Shown here: positions 7,557 through 14,365 of the stretch, piece after piece
Layout: the number at the start of each line of letters is the position of its first letter
Numbering within the stretch: position 1 is the stretch's first letter
DNA from: GCA-2732805 sp964516605
Lineage (GTDB): Bacteria > Pseudomonadota > Gammaproteobacteria > Coxiellales > Coxiellaceae
Assembly (NCBI GenBank): GCA_964516605.1
Contig: CAZFAA010000038.1
Span: forward strand, 1-15,989
Direction: 5' to 3'
DNA length: 15,989 nt
Notes under the pieces: model-generated
The model's input: only the letters and a program-made list of their open reading frames with translations
What the model was told of the DNA's origin: nothing
The model's database searches: none
Position numbers and translations under genes: made by a program

Positions 7557-7803
7557 TTAAATCATCCAGAAGTGTCTCAACAGTGCTCTTCTTTAATTCT
7601 CCTTTGCGCGCTGCTTTCATAGCCGCAATGGTTTGTTTATTTGGTATAAGTGGTTCAAATGGTAGTGCTTTTTCTTGGGCAATTTTCATAAGAAGCAGGC
7701 GAAATGCATCAGACACAGTTAATCCCATTGCTGCTAAAACAGCAGTTGCTTCTTCTTTTGTATGCTCGTCGATACGAGCACGTACTACCGTATTATTTTT
7801 CAT
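7543..7803 (-). CDS. dinJ: RelB/DinJ family antitoxin
   Basis: Protein of 86 aa, the same size as E. coli DinJ, starting MKNNTVVRARIDEHTKEEAT. The N-terminal part is a ribbon-helix-helix domain (VVRARID as the strand, EEATAVLAAMGLTVSDAFRLLLMKIA as the helices) that dimerises and binds the operator. The C-terminal part (PNKQTIAAMKAARKGE and the acidic tail) should wrap around the toxin. It overlaps the YafQ frame and is intact. A promoter and a 10-bp palindrome lie just upstream, consistent with autoregulation. With the toxin broken, the antitoxin may persist as a leftover or as an anti-addiction factor against related modules. Confidence 0.9.
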   Translation of the reverse strand: MKNNTVVRARIDEHTKEEATAVLAAMGLTVSDAFRLLLMKIAQEKALPFEPLIPNKQTIAAMKAARKGELKKSTVETLLDDLNEDN

Positions 7804-7820
7804 TTTTAGCCCCGTTTATT

Positions 7821-7830
7821 TGTAGCTACA
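7821..7830. promoter_or_regulatory. Palindromic candidate operator of dinJ-yafQ
   Basis: TGTAGCTACA is a perfect 10-bp palindrome lying between the -10 and the antitoxin start, at about the expected transcription start. RelB/DinJ antitoxins repress through such short palindromes, so autoregulation is a fair inference. Confidence 0.5.
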
Positions 7831-7831
7831 C

Positions 7832-7860
7832 TGTATAGCCCAAGTTAATGTGGGCAGCAA
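7832..7860 (-). promoter_or_regulatory. Candidate sigma-70 promoter of dinJ-yafQ
   Basis: On the minus strand TTGCTG (7860-7855) and TATACA (7837-7832) are separated by exactly 17 bp. The start point would be about 7825, giving a leader of roughly 20 nt to ATG 7803 with a GGGG-type ribosome site. The hexamers are only partial matches (3/6 and 4/6). Confidence 0.45.
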
Positions 7861-8065
7861 GCGTTATATTAAATTATTTAATAACAGATTGATTATCAAT
7901 AAAAATAAAAGCCTCCTCGTCAAAATCTGTGGGTTATTGGTGGTTCAGGTAGTTTCCCAAGCTGATGATATATACTGCTCGCCATTGAAGATGCGAAATC
8001 AGAGATGGATGACTCGCGGTATTCTGTTATTGATGGCCTCGCGTTGCACAAATCCACGCGGGCCA

Positions 8066-8094
8066 CCAAGGGGAGAATATCGACCTCCCCCTGG
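8066..8094. repeat. GC-rich hairpin without T-tract
   Basis: CCAAGGGGAG and CTCCCCCTGG form a 10-bp stem with one mismatch around a 9-nt loop. No run of T follows on either strand, so it is not a standard terminator. Its stability stands out against the AT-rich surroundings. Confidence 0.5.
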
Positions 8095-8194
8095 AAACCC
8101 CATCTCGCACGAAAAATACGGATGAAAGTTCAGTTCTCCGAAATTTCTGGATAATTGTTCCATTTATGTTATTCCGTGACACACACAATTTATA

Positions 8195-8252
8195 AAAAAG
8201 GCCGTAATACCAGGGTTTGGGTAGAGTGCTGATATCGATATTACGGGCCTTT
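8195..8252. repeat. Inverted repeat with long loop (GGCCGTAATA / TATTACGGGCC)
   Basis: The left arm AAAGGCCGTAATA (8197-8209) pairs with TATTACGGGCCTTT (8239-8252), leaving one bulged base and a 29-nt loop. The A-run before and T-run after the arms give it a bidirectional-terminator look, but the loop is unusually long. It could also be the ends of a tiny miniature element. Confidence 0.55.
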
Positions 8253-8318
8253 ATTAGTAGTCAAAAATTCGTGATGCAATTGTGTGAGTAACTTCCCTAA
8301 CTTGTGTGAACCTTTTTT

Positions 8319-8409
8319 CTGAAAACCAGAATCAAACTTCAAAATACAACGATGAGGATGATCGTGATGTATTTTTAGGTGTGTATTTTGTTTTTAATTC
8401 TGGTATCAG
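8319..8409. repeat. Long imperfect inverted repeat with two competing folds
   Basis: Left arm 8319-8348 and right arm 8382-8409 share CTGA, ACCAGAAT and CAAAATACA in the same order with small gaps. The segment AAAATACA (8341-8348) can instead pair with TGTATTTT at 8368-8375, extended by ACGAT/ATCGT (8349-8353 with 8361-8365), to give a compact 13-bp hairpin with a two-base bulge. TGTATTTT thus occurs twice, 14 bp apart, as partner for the same strand. This could be a switch-like RNA or a repeat remnant; no downstream plus-strand gene lies close. Confidence 0.5.
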
Positions 8410-8652
8410 ATTAACGTTCCTCCATGGTTGGTTAATTTTTTCTTAAGGTTTCACGGCAACAACTCAGTCCTTCTCATCATTTTATTTCGTTTGTGTGTTG
8501 TTGTTAAGAAGTAGGACTATCATAACCAAATGCATTTACTTTGCGCAAATGTTTTTTGGCCATTTTTTTCGAAAAATAATGCATTTTTTTATATGTTGAT
8601 GTTTTTATTATTTTTAATGTAAACAGTATTTTTTAAAAATCAAAGAAGGGAG

Positions 8653-9513
8653 TTAGGGTAAAACAGATGAAGCCATACCAACAGTAATGACTAAACCAAA
8701 CCAATTATTGTTTAAGAATGCTTTAAAACAATCAGTTGGATTACGATGGCGTAGAAGATACTGTTGATACACAGCAAGTAGTGCCGCAACACTTACTGCA
8801 ACATAAAATACGCTATGCAATGTTTGCATAAAACCAATAAAAAGTAATAGGCAGATTGTTGTGGCCTGTAATACGCCAATTATGAAACGATCATAGTGAC
8901 CAAATGTGATCGCCGTGGATTTGATGCCAATTTTAATATCATCTTCACGATCAACCATCGCATATTCAGTATCATAAGCAATGGTCCACAGAATATTGGC
9001 GAGCATTAAGATCCAGGCGATTGAAGGCACAAATCCGAGTAGTGCTGCAAACGCCATGGGTATGCCCCATGAAAAGGCCAGGCCAAGTATCAGCTGTGGG
9101 AAATGCATAATACGCTTCATAAAAGGGTAGCTGGCGGCAAGTAATACTGCTGGAATAGCGAGGAGTATCGTCAGCAAGTTGAGTGTCAATACCAGAGCAA
9201 AGGCAATACCGCTCAAAATAAAAAATAATATAAGTGCTTCTTTTGGAGATACGTTACCACGCACAAGAGGTCGGTCGCGTGTACGAGCAACATGGCCATC
9301 AAATTCATGATCTGCTAAATCATTGATTGCGCATCCTGCTGAGCGCATTAAGATGACGCCAGCTATAAAAACAAAAAATATATAGGGCCTAAAATGGTTG
9401 CACGAAGCTAGGATTAAAGCCCACAATGTTGGCCAAAGGAGTAATAAAATACCAATGGGCTTATTGAGCCGAACTAAATAGCAGTAATTTTTTAATTTTT
9501 GAGACGCTATCAC
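8653..9513 (-). CDS. ubiA: 4-hydroxybenzoate octaprenyltransferase
   Basis: Integral membrane prenyltransferase that attaches the polyprenyl chain to 4-hydroxybenzoate in ubiquinone biosynthesis. The protein is 286 aa (E. coli 290). The first Asp-rich motif is NDLADHEFDGHVARTRDRPL (N64, D65, D68, D72) and the second is YDTEYAMVDREDDIKIGIKS (D188, D191, D192), both nearly identical in layout to E. coli UbiA. About eight or nine membrane segments lie between them and at the ends. The start is GTG at 9513, overlapping the TGA of the L,D-transpeptidase gene as GTGA, so the two are likely translated together even though their functions are unrelated. No ubiC is adjacent. Confidence 0.96.
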   Translation of the reverse strand: MIASQKLKNYCYLVRLNKPIGILLLLWPTLWALILASCNHFRPYIFFVFIAGVILMRSAGCAINDLADHEFDGHVARTRDRPLVRGNVSPKEALILFFILSGIAFALVLTLNLLTILLAIPAVLLAASYPFMKRIMHFPQLILGLAFSWGIPMAFAALLGFVPSIAWILMLANILWTIAYDTEYAMVDREDDIKIGIKSTAITFGHYDRFIIGVLQATTICLLLFIGFMQTLHSVFYVAVSVAALLAVYQQYLLRHRNPTDCFKAFLNNNWFGLVITVGMASSVLP

Positions 9514-10235
9514 TGATCTGTTACCACAACACGTGTACCCACACTGGCAAAATATTCATTCAACCATTTTGCATCGTCATAAAATAATCTGACGCAGCCG
9601 TGGCTGCCATGGTAGCCCGGCAGTGTTGAGGCATGCAGCGCAAATCCTTCGTAGAAATGCATGCAGTAAGGCATGGGTGCGCCGCCCTTGGTGTCTGTTG
9701 GGAATTGGCTTGAAGCACATTCTTCATTGTCTTTGCGTGTAATGCGAAATTCACCGGTAATAGTGCGGCAAGGGCCATTGACGTCTTTGCAGTACTCTTT
9801 GCCGCCTGAAACTGGGCCCCAGTGAATGAGGGTGCCATCTGCGTTATAGGCACCAAAGGCTTGGGCTTTCAAATCGACCACCACTGTTTTTTCACCATGC
9901 ACATCTGCGTGCAGTGCAAACGGGGCAATATCCATGTGAGTGATGGATTGCAGGTTGGTGGGGACGATAATCCAAGTGCGCATATAAAGCGGCATGTTGG
10001 TGCGGTTTAAGCGTTTGACTAATTCACGTTCGCGTAAATCAGGGAACATTTTATCCCAACGATCGCGGTTGCTGATTTGGATGCATTTAAAGCCTGGATA
10101 ATTGCACAGTTCTTCGCCGTAATAGATTTTTTGTGTCGGCTCATCGTCGTCATTAGCGTAGCTCAGGCCAACGACGCCGATCAAAAGTGCCGTGCTGATG
10201 ATGGTCTTTGCCGCAATTTTTGCGAATTTTTTCAT
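9510..10235 (-). CDS. Periplasmic L,D-transpeptidase (YkuD domain)
   Basis: Enzyme of 241 aa that would cross-link peptidoglycan through meso-DAP residues or anchor lipoproteins. The N-terminus has a signal peptide (charged MKKFAKIAAK, hydrophobic TIISTALLIGVVGLSYA, cut probably before NDDD). The YkuD domain covers about residues 105 to 240, with WGPVSGGKEYC, the H201 of LHASTLPGYHG, and SHGCVRL carrying H212 and the nucleophile C214. Extra cysteines (C43, C50 region and CKDVNGPC, ECASSQ) suggest disulfide bonds in the periplasm. An AAGGA site lies 7 bases before ATG 10235. It shares four bases with ubiA. It is divergent from the 195-aa gene. Which LDT subtype it is cannot be told from sequence. 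Confidence 0.92.
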   Translation of the reverse strand: MKKFAKIAAKTIISTALLIGVVGLSYANDDDEPTQKIYYGEELCNYPGFKCIQISNRDRWDKMFPDLRERELVKRLNRTNMPLYMRTWIIVPTNLQSITHMDIAPFALHADVHGEKTVVVDLKAQAFGAYNADGTLIHWGPVSGGKEYCKDVNGPCRTITGEFRITRKDNEECASSQFPTDTKGGAPMPYCMHFYEGFALHASTLPGYHGSHGCVRLFYDDAKWLNEYFASVGTRVVVTDQ

Positions 10236-10272
10236 GGTGAATCCTTGTCGTGTCTAATGGAGTGCATATCGT

Positions 10273-10301
10273 AATATACCATTGGCTGCGGAAGATGCGA
10301 A
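10273..10301 (-). promoter_or_regulatory. Candidate promoter of the L,D-transpeptidase-ubiA operon
   Basis: On the minus strand TTCGCA (10301-10296, 4 of 6) and TATATT (10278-10273, 5 of 6) are 17 bp apart, and TGG directly before the -10 gives an extended element. The start would lie about 30 nt upstream of ATG 10235. Confidence 0.55.
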
Positions 10302-10473
10302 ATTGAAAGAAGCTGTAAGGCAAAACATTACTGCGCGAGCGGCACTGAGGGTGTGTTTATTTAATATTTCCTTAAGCTTTAAATCCTATACTGTGGCTCA
10401 TTATCTATACACTTAATCTGCAGATGGAGCAGGGTACGAAGAGGTTGGTGATCAAGGAGGAGCGCGATTTATT

Positions 10474-11061
10474 ATGTCCCAGATTTTTATAGAAACGATA
10501 GCCAAGGCCATTGGTGATTACCGGTTTATGTTGCGACGACACTTGAGTCCGGTGGATCGTAGACAGAAATTGGCTGAATTGAATTTAAAAGATCCCACCC
10601 TATTTGACAGCGCCATTAAATTATTTGAAGTAGCGACCCGTATTGTACAAGATATTGAGTCACATACTGACATGCCACAGAGTTATTATGCCTATTCTGG
10701 AATTATGGAATTTGGAAAATATTTAAAAGAGTATTTGTCTAAGTATGAAATTGAAAATGGGCTGCTTGTGCATTGTGCTCAAAAAGCATCAAAAGCGATG
10801 ATTGAAGCGATTCAGTTGATTGCATTACCTGAGAGTCGAATGGATTTGGTTGTGGCCACTAAATTAAATCGGTGTAGCGATATTATTGTTGAGTATGGCT
10901 CTGAAGAGCAAATTGATATGTATGAAGCCACTCTTGAGCAAAAGCTTATTACACAACGAGAATTTTTCACGCCTGTCTATGATTATTTTCACAGTTTAAT
11001 TCAAAATGAAGGTGGAACACGATCAGGAGATTTTGTTTCTGTAGAGCAAGCTGCTGCATAA
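10474..11061 (+). CDS. Unrecognised 195-aa protein upstream of the pilus cluster
   Basis: I do not recognise a family. The protein starts MSQIFIETIAKAIGDYRFML and is predicted to be largely helical and soluble: no signal peptide, no membrane segment, no cysteine motif (only two scattered Cys). Segments such as LFEVATRIVQDIESHTDMPQ and ALEQ-like amphipathic stretches (EEQIDMYEATLEQKLITQRE) suggest a helical bundle. The tail is EGGTRSGDFVSVEQAAA. A strong AAGGAGGAG site precedes ATG 10474, with rather long spacing (11-13 bases). TATACT at 10387-10392 may be a -10, without a good -35. It is in the same direction as the pilus genes but 209 bp and a separate promoter lie between, so a link to pilus function is only positional. 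Codon use looks like that of the neighbours, and the frame is fully open. Confidence 0.8.
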   Translation: MSQIFIETIAKAIGDYRFMLRRHLSPVDRRQKLAELNLKDPTLFDSAIKLFEVATRIVQDIESHTDMPQSYYAYSGIMEFGKYLKEYLSKYEIENGLLVHCAQKASKAMIEAIQLIALPESRMDLVVATKLNRCSDIIVEYGSEEQIDMYEATLEQKLITQREFFTPVYDYFHSLIQNEGGTRSGDFVSVEQAAA

Positions 11062-11170
11062 TCCACATTGAAAAAATCTGTATGCTAACCTCCTCTGTCT
11101 TTTTTAGGGTGCTGTTTTTTGTGTCTCGTGCTCATCTTTGTTTGAAATAAAAGTGATTTGTATGGCGAGC

Positions 11171-11199
11171 TTGACAGGTGTAGCACACTTAATTAATCT
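11171..11199 (+). promoter_or_regulatory. Candidate promoter of the pilus cluster
   Basis: A perfect TTGACA (11171-11176) is followed after exactly 17 bp by TAATCT (11194-11199). Transcription would start near 11206, giving a leader of about 65 nt before ATG 11271. The -10 match is poor (3/6), the -35 perfect. Confidence 0.5.
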
Positions 11200-11256
11200 G
11201 GCGTCTTATTTATTAGACTGCAAAATATGCAACAGTATTGTGAAGTGTTATTCTGC

Positions 11257-11269
11257 TTGCTTAAAGCAA
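11257..11269. promoter_or_regulatory. Small inverted repeat at the ATPase start
   Basis: TTGCTT-A-AAGCAA is a perfect 6-bp inverted repeat ending one base before ATG 11271, where a ribosome binding site would be expected and none is seen. The one-base centre makes it more like a protein-binding palindrome than an RNA hairpin. It also raises doubt about which start is used. Confidence 0.4.
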
Positions 11270-11270
11270 A

Positions 11271-12881
11271 ATGGACAGTGCAAACGCAAATCGTTCATCA
11301 CTAGGATTGGTTGTCGATATGGAACATCAAAAAGAACACGATGTGCTGAAAGGTTATGCCTCAGTTGTAAAGAGTCAGATACTCAGTAGTCAATCAGATT
11401 TGGACGCGCAAGATGTAGCGATGCCGCAAATGTTGGCGTGGTGTCGTCGCCAAAAAACATTGGTTGTCTTATGCAGCGGTAAAATTCTTTCTTCTGATCC
11501 GAGATCCCGCGCTATTCAAAATTGTAAGATTGTGATGTCAGATCGTGGCATCACCCCTGGGGTTGTGTATCCTGCAACGCAAACACTGATTCAATTCCTG
11601 CTTGAAAATGCTGAGGAAGCCTCCGCACAGATTGTCACGGTTGTGAACGTGAGCGAGCAACAGCAGCGCCTACGTCTTTTAGTTAAAGCGGCATTGGATA
11701 TTGATGCCAGTGATATTCATATTGAAGTGCGCAGTCACGTAGCGCGTATTCGTATGCGTAAACATGGTGAGTTATTTTTGCATGCTGAGTGGTTGCCGAA
11801 GTTAGCACGCGAGGTTGTGTCGGTTGCATTCAATAAAGAAACGGATCACGCTATATCACATTTTAATTCTTTAGTTCCAATGAATGCGTCGATGCTCCTT
11901 GAAATCGATGCCATGTCAGTGCGCCTGCGTATGGCAAGCTTACCAGCGCAAGATGGTTATGATGTGGTATTGCGTATTCTGACGACCCGTAATGAAAAAA
12001 TAAAAACATTAGAAAAGTTAGGTTATTTTCCCGATCAAATTGAAATGCTGGAAAAAGCTGTTGCGCTGCCTTATGGCTCGGTCATTTTATCAGGACCCAC
12101 GGGGTCGGGTAAAACGACAACGTTAGCAAGTTGCATGCAGTTAGTGGATAGACGGCGTAAGGTGTTTACGATTGAAGACCCTGTTGAAAAATTGGTAGCG
12201 CACATTACGCAAATCCCAGTCAACACAGAACATGATGATCGTGATTTTGCGAGTATGGCGCGTACGGTGTTGCGTATGGATCCAGATGTGATGGTGTTGG
12301 GTGAGATACGTGATGAAGATACGGCCGCTGTGATGTTGCGCGCTGCAATAACTGGACATTTGGTGTTTTCAACGGTGCACAGTAATTCTGCGATGGGCAT
12401 TATTACAAGGTTAATTGATTTAGGGCTATCAAGAACCATGCTGTCTACGCCTGAAGTATTAACATATTTAATGTGCCAACGTTTAGTGCCTATTTTATGT
12501 AAACAGTGTCGTATGCCGGTTCAAGATTCTCGGCGTCACCTTAAAAATAAAGAGCGTTGGAAAAGTTGTTTTGGCGATAAGGATCGGTTGGTGCGTGTGC
12601 GGGGAATGCATTGTGATGCATGCCATCATTTAGGTATTGAGGGTCGGACAGTTGTCGCGGAAATTATTTGTTTGGATGAGTGGGGTAGGCGTCATATTCA
12701 GACAGGTGATTTGTCTAGTTGGAAGCAGTATTTAGTGGAAAATGGCTGGAGAAATTATGCGGCGCGTTTAGTTGATTTGGTTTTAGATGGGCGTGTGGAT
12801 CCTTTAGATGCTGAAAAATTAATAGGGCCACTTGATCAGCAATCGAATGACCGGTGTTTTGATTATAGGTTCAAACCATGA
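11271..12881 (+). CDS. GspE/PilB-family pilus assembly ATPase (PilQ-like)
   Basis: Cytoplasmic hexameric ATPase of the type II secretion/type IV pilus superfamily, 536 aa. The N-terminal domain is short and divergent; the ASDIHIEVR block (146-154) with ARIRMRKHGEL marks the N2 domain. The motor has Walker A GPTGSGKTTT (275-284), the Asp box FTIEDPVE (299-306), Walker B VMVLGEIRDEDTA (340-352) and the His box TGHLVFSTVHSN (361-372). A four-cysteine zinc site is present: CKQC (410-413) and CDAC (448-451), typical of assembly ATPases and absent from PilT retraction enzymes. No good ribosome site precedes ATG 11271; ATG 11319 (MEHQKEHDVLKG) is an alternative. The gene overlaps the platform gene by ATGA. 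Length and neighbours resemble PilQ of IncI plasmids, but a chromosomal PilB or GspE of an odd lineage is possible. Confidence 0.92.
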   Translation: MDSANANRSSLGLVVDMEHQKEHDVLKGYASVVKSQILSSQSDLDAQDVAMPQMLAWCRRQKTLVVLCSGKILSSDPRSRAIQNCKIVMSDRGITPGVVYPATQTLIQFLLENAEEASAQIVTVVNVSEQQQRLRLLVKAALDIDASDIHIEVRSHVARIRMRKHGELFLHAEWLPKLAREVVSVAFNKETDHAISHFNSLVPMNASMLLEIDAMSVRLRMASLPAQDGYDVVLRILTTRNEKIKTLEKLGYFPDQIEMLEKAVALPYGSVILSGPTGSGKTTTLASCMQLVDRRRKVFTIEDPVEKLVAHITQIPVNTEHDDRDFASMARTVLRMDPDVMVLGEIRDEDTAAVMLRAAITGHLVFSTVHSNSAMGIITRLIDLGLSRTMLSTPEVLTYLMCQRLVPILCKQCRMPVQDSRRHLKNKERWKSCFGDKDRLVRVRGMHCDACHHLGIEGRTVVAEIICLDEWGRRHIQTGDLSSWKQYLVENGWRNYAARLVDLVLDGRVDPLDAEKLIGPLDQQSNDRCFDYRFKP

Positions 12882-13909
12882 ATCAGCGTGTAGCACATCT
12901 AATTGAGACACTGCAATTTTGGCCTCAACGTCAATACGTATTGCTATCTGATCTGCTCTCATTGCTCAAAGACGGTGTGCAGTTGAACCAGGCCATTACG
13001 ACATTGTGTGCTATTTATAAAGGTGTTTCACGTCATGTCGCACAGCAAATGGCAGAGCAATTATCCAAAGGACACTCGTTAGCAGCTGGCATGCAAGGTT
13101 GGTATCCGATTACATTGGTTGAAATTATACGCGCTGGTGAAGAAGGTGGTATGTTTATCAGCGCGCTGGAAGCTGCGGTGGCCTATTATAAAGAACGTGT
13201 TGTCGCGTTAAAAATGGTTTTGCAAAGTATGTTGTATCCGATCATTGTATTGGTTGTTGCCATGATTATGTTGGTTGTGATTAAAACCTCTGTACTCGCT
13301 AATTTTGCAACGATTAAAGCCATTGCTGAATGGCCGCCGATTGGACGGCAACTGTATGATCTGGCTAATTTCATTGAATATGGTTGGTGGTTTGCAGCTT
13401 TCTTATTATTAGCTGCTATAGTGGGTATTTTTTATTTACTGCAAAATTTTACCGGTGCGCTACGTAAACAAATTGATTGTATGCCAATTTTAGGTTTGTA
13501 TCGCCGTCTTACTGCAGCACGTTTTATGGAAACATTGGGGTTGCTGGTGACGAATGGAGTGGGTCTAAAAGAAGCGTTAGCGATTATTCGGCATCATGCT
13601 GGGCCTTACCTTGCATGGCATGTGATGTTGATGGAATACCATTTAAGTGGCGGTAAAGAAAACATTGCCGATGTATTGGATACTCAGTTAATTCATTACG
13701 ATGATTTGATTCGTTTGCGCGTTATGGCAACAGGCAAGGGATTTGGCGCTGGATTGGTGAGCTTGGGGCGACAAGCCTTGCAGCGTTATGGACAAAGTGT
13801 CGCTATCACGGCAAAAGTGATGGGGGGCATGTTGTTGTGTGTGGGAGCCTTACTGGCTGCGATGATGGTGCTTGGCATTTACAGTATCGGTAGTGTTGTG
13901 GCATCTTAA
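12878..13909 (+). CDS. GspF/PilC-family inner-membrane platform protein (PilR-like)
   Basis: Polytopic protein of 343 aa that would link the ATPase to the growing filament. Two T2SSF domains are seen: the first around LLSDLLSLLKDGVQLNQAITTL to IIRAGEEGGMF (22-93), the second around RFMETLGLLVTNGVGLKEALAII (215-237). Membrane segments lie at about 118-140, 169-189 and 314-337, the usual three-helix plan. It is shorter than PilC/GspF (about 400 aa) and near the size of IncI PilR, because the N-terminal extension and part of the second half are reduced. The start shares ATGA with the ATPase stop. A gap of 15 bp follows before the first prepilin. Confidence 0.9.
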   Translation: MNQRVAHLIETLQFWPQRQYVLLSDLLSLLKDGVQLNQAITTLCAIYKGVSRHVAQQMAEQLSKGHSLAAGMQGWYPITLVEIIRAGEEGGMFISALEAAVAYYKERVVALKMVLQSMLYPIIVLVVAMIMLVVIKTSVLANFATIKAIAEWPPIGRQLYDLANFIEYGWWFAAFLLLAAIVGIFYLLQNFTGALRKQIDCMPILGLYRRLTAARFMETLGLLVTNGVGLKEALAIIRHHAGPYLAWHVMLMEYHLSGGKENIADVLDTQLIHYDDLIRLRVMATGKGFGAGLVSLGRQALQRYGQSVAITAKVMGGMLLCVGALLAAMMVLGIYSIGSVVAS

Positions 13910-13924
13910 CAAGGAGAAAAAAGC

Positions 13925-14365
13925 ATGAAGGGTTTGCGTAAGTCTATTTTGGCAATTAGTTTATTGGAAGTGTTACTCTCACTGTCTATTATTGCGATCA
14001 TTTTGGTTATGGCAACACGTTATTTTTTTGTCGCTTCCAACAATGATAAAATAAATATTACGCGACAACAAATTGGATCATTGATTGCGGGGATTAATTC
14101 ATGGAAAAATCAAAATCCGCAGTACACACCTGGCTTAACGATTTTAGAATTAGTAAATGATGGATTTTTGGCTAATTCTCACAGTTTAAGTGAAGATAAA
14201 ACCACATTGTATGCACCATGGGGTGAGCCGATTATATTGCAAGTGAGTGAAGGTGGCGCCCAAATTACAACAACCATGCCCAAAACCAGCGATTGTATCG
14301 CTTTACAAAATAGCTATCCAGACGGTGTGTGTGCAGGATCAACTTTTCAGATAGTAGTGCGTTGA
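13925..14365 (+). CDS. Prepilin-like protein 1 (candidate major pilin, Ala at -1)
   Basis: Protein of 146 aa with a class III signal: MKGLRKSILA followed by ISLLEVLLSLSIIAIILVMA, the long N-terminal helix of pilins. Glu at mature position 5 is present (ISLLE), but the residue before the cut is Ala instead of the usual Gly. The rest is a small globular domain with two cysteines (SDCIALQ and DGVCAG) that could form the C-terminal disulfide of a pilin. An AAGGAGA site 8 bases before ATG 13925 is the best ribosome site of the cluster, fitting high expression. Size and place after the platform gene suggest the major pilin or PilS counterpart; a minor pseudopilin is possible. Confidence 0.8.
   Translation: MKGLRKSILAISLLEVLLSLSIIAIILVMATRYFFVASNNDKINITRQQIGSLIAGINSWKNQNPQYTPGLTILELVNDGFLANSHSLSEDKTTLYAPWGEPIILQVSEGGAQITTTMPKTSDCIALQNSYPDGVCAGSTFQIVVR

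Larger units (their letters stand above)
7861..8652. other. Gene-free region of about 790 bp with inverted repeats
   Basis: No coding region with recognisable homology is seen on either strand between the dinJ promoter and ubiA. A 91-codon frame at 7850-8125 has no family features and an erratic composition. The region becomes very AT-rich after 8550. It contains an odd palindrome ATTGATTATCAAT (7888-7900), a GC-rich hairpin at 8066-8094, a larger inverted repeat at 8195-8252, a long imperfect repeat at 8319-8409 with an alternative fold, possible pseudoknot pairings at 8457-8518, and palindromes AAATGCATTT (8528-8537) and TTTGCGCAAA (8540-8549). It may be a cluster of repeat remnants or hold a structured RNA. 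No rho-independent terminator for ubiA was found. Confidence 0.6.

Noticed and set aside
7888..7900. ATTGATTATCAAT as a possible Fur box
   Set aside because: Only a single 13-bp odd palindrome; it lacks the 19-bp Fur pattern and is not placed at a promoter.
7850..8125. Open frame of 91 codons starting with GTG
   Set aside because: No ribosome site, no recognisable motif, erratic composition with a Pro/Arg-rich tail; it runs through a hairpin and looks like chance.
8550..8650. T- and A-rich runs as a terminator of ubiA
   Set aside because: There is no GC-rich stem on the minus strand, only TTTTTCGAAAAA-type weak dyads.
11138..11389. Cys-rich 83-codon frame before the ATPase gene
   Set aside because: It overlaps the promoter and the first 119 bases of the ATPase gene in another frame; the cysteines come from the shadow frame, not from a domain.
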